A stretch of 6,800 bases of DNA from Candidatus Omnitrophota bacterium (GTDB lineage Bacteria > Omnitrophota > Gorgyraeia > 2-02-FULL-51-18 > JAGOUK01), in the NCBI GenBank assembly GCA_018061225.1, contig JAGOUK010000069.1, positions 1 through 6,800 on the forward strand. The letters are read 5' to 3'. The first letter of the stretch is position 1, and every line of letters begins with the position of its first letter. A program made the translations under genes and the position numbers. Below the pieces are notes generated by a model that searched no databases, was not told where the DNA came from, and was given only the letters and a program-made list of their open reading frames with translations. Positions 6,141 through 6,800 of this stretch are shown here, one piece after another.

Positions 6141-6800
6141 CTAGATTTTTCTCAGGAACTCAACGAAGAGCCGAACACCGATGCCGGTCGCGCCGACCGC
6201 GCTGTAATCTTTGGCCGACTGGCTCCACGCGGTACCCGCGATGTCCAAATGCGCCCACTTCGAATGTCCCCCGAAGTGCTTGAGGAACATCCCGGCCGTG
6301 ATCGTCCCCGCCCCTTTTCGAGAAATATTCTGGATATCTCCGTACGATCCTTTGATGAAGTCCTCGTATTCGTCCCAGAGCGGAAGCTCCCAGAGGCGTT
6401 CGCCGGTTTTTTCGCCGGCAGCCCTAAGCTTTGAGGCTAATTCGGCATCATTCGCCATGAGGCCGGACGCGGCGCTGTCAAAGAAGGCCGCGCAGGCGCC
6501 CGTGAGCGTCGCAATGTCCACGACATAGCGCGGCTTAAAACGCTGCGAGTAAGCCAGCGCGTCCGCCAGGATCAACCGGCCTTCGGCGTCGGTGTTGAGC
6601 ACCTCAACCGTCTTGCCGTTAGAAATGGTGATGATATCCCCGGGGCGCTGGGCCGCGCCGTCGGGCATATTCTCCGCCAGCGGCGTGATGCCGACCACGC
6701 GAACCGGCAGCTTGAGCTTCGCGGCGGTGATCACGGCGCCGACCACGGCGGCCGAACCGCACATATCAAATTTCATTTCGTCCATCGCGCGGCCGGGCTT
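6141..6800 (-). CDS. pepA: Leucyl aminopeptidase (cytosol aminopeptidase, family M17), C-terminal part
   Basis: C-terminal catalytic part of a two-metal aminopeptidase that removes N-terminal residues from peptides in the cytosol, usually as a hexamer. The gene runs off the window edge. The five codons before the ATG at 6783-6785 read KPGRA in the same frame and complete the family block KPGRAMDEMKFDM, so that ATG is internal. About 220 of the usual 480-500 residues are visible. They include the MDEMKFDM block with the active-site lysine and a metal-binding aspartate, ENMPDGAAQRPGD, and the signature NTDAEGR (6576-6596), which supplies metal ligands Asp and Glu and the catalytic arginine. DIATLTGAC follows, then the C-terminal WAHLDIAG and GATGIGVR blocks. 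The reading frame is intact and ends with TAG. Only 39 bases separate it from the next gene, so they may share a transcript. Confidence 0.97.
   Translation of the reverse strand, partial: KPGRAMDEMKFDMCGSAAVVGAVITAAKLKLPVRVVGITPLAENMPDGAAQRPGDIITISNGKTVEVLNTDAEGRLILADALAYSQRFKPRYVVDIATLTGACAAFFDSAASGLMANDAELASKLRAAGEKTGERLWELPLWDEYEDFIKGSYGDIQNISRKGAGTITAGMFLKHFGGHSKWAHLDIAGTAWSQSAKDYSAVGATGIGVRLFVEFLRKI

Noticed and set aside
6112..6434. Plus-strand AGGAGGTG followed by a GTG-started frame of 105 codons
   Set aside because: The GTG start lies inside the Shine-Dalgarno-like sequence, leaving no spacing, and the frame is antisense to the conserved C-terminus of pepA.
6783..6785. ATG as a possible true start of the aminopeptidase gene
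   Set aside because: The reading frame continues upstream to the window edge with KPGRA, which completes the M17 family block, so the gene is simply cut by the window.

Overview
The window is an ordinary-looking piece of bacterial chromosome with six protein genes. All lie on the minus strand, so transcription runs from position 6800 towards position 1. In that order they are: the C-terminal part of a leucyl aminopeptidase (pepA, cut by the window edge), a zinc-binding medium-chain alcohol dehydrogenase/quinone reductase-type oxidoreductase, thioredoxin reductase (trxB), a class III PLP aminotransferase, a LuxE-type acyl-protein synthetase (ANL superfamily), and a large family-39-like membrane glycosyltransferase. 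No RNA gene, insertion sequence, CRISPR array, prophage gene or attachment site was seen. About 97% of the window is coding.

Layout. Positions 4085-6800 carry housekeeping-type genes (protein turnover, NAD(P)H redox, thiol redox) separated by short gaps of 39 and 46 bases. The pepA/dehydrogenase gap holds a degenerate inverted repeat, with an exact CACCTCCT (the anti-Shine-Dalgarno octamer) on the transcript strand. The dehydrogenase/trxB gap holds a long imperfect hairpin built of ACCGGTA-like heptamers, just ahead of the trxB ribosome binding site. A 52-base gap follows trxB. After it come three tightly packed genes: aminotransferase, then the LuxE-like gene (stop and start codons directly abutting), then the membrane glycosyltransferase (ATGA overlap). 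These three look translationally coupled and are the most interesting part of the window. Positions 1-79, past the glycosyltransferase stop, contain only two short inverted repeats.

How the genes may work together. The aminotransferase makes or consumes an amino group. The LuxE-like enzyme is expected to activate a carboxylate as an acyl-adenylate and pass it to a thiol or another acceptor. The glycosyltransferase is expected to move a sugar from a polyprenyl-phosphate carrier outside the inner membrane. Together they suggest a small envelope or secondary-product modification cassette, but the substrate cannot be read from the sequence. The upstream genes show no obvious link to it beyond strand and spacing.

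Organism. The gene content is bacterial. A polyprenyl-sugar-dependent inner-membrane transferase and mixed GC (about 36% in one stretch, about 70% in another, by hand count) would fit an environmental, probably Gram-negative lineage such as Omnitrophota or a deltaproteobacterial-type group. There is no phylogenetic marker here, so this placement is a low-confidence guess.
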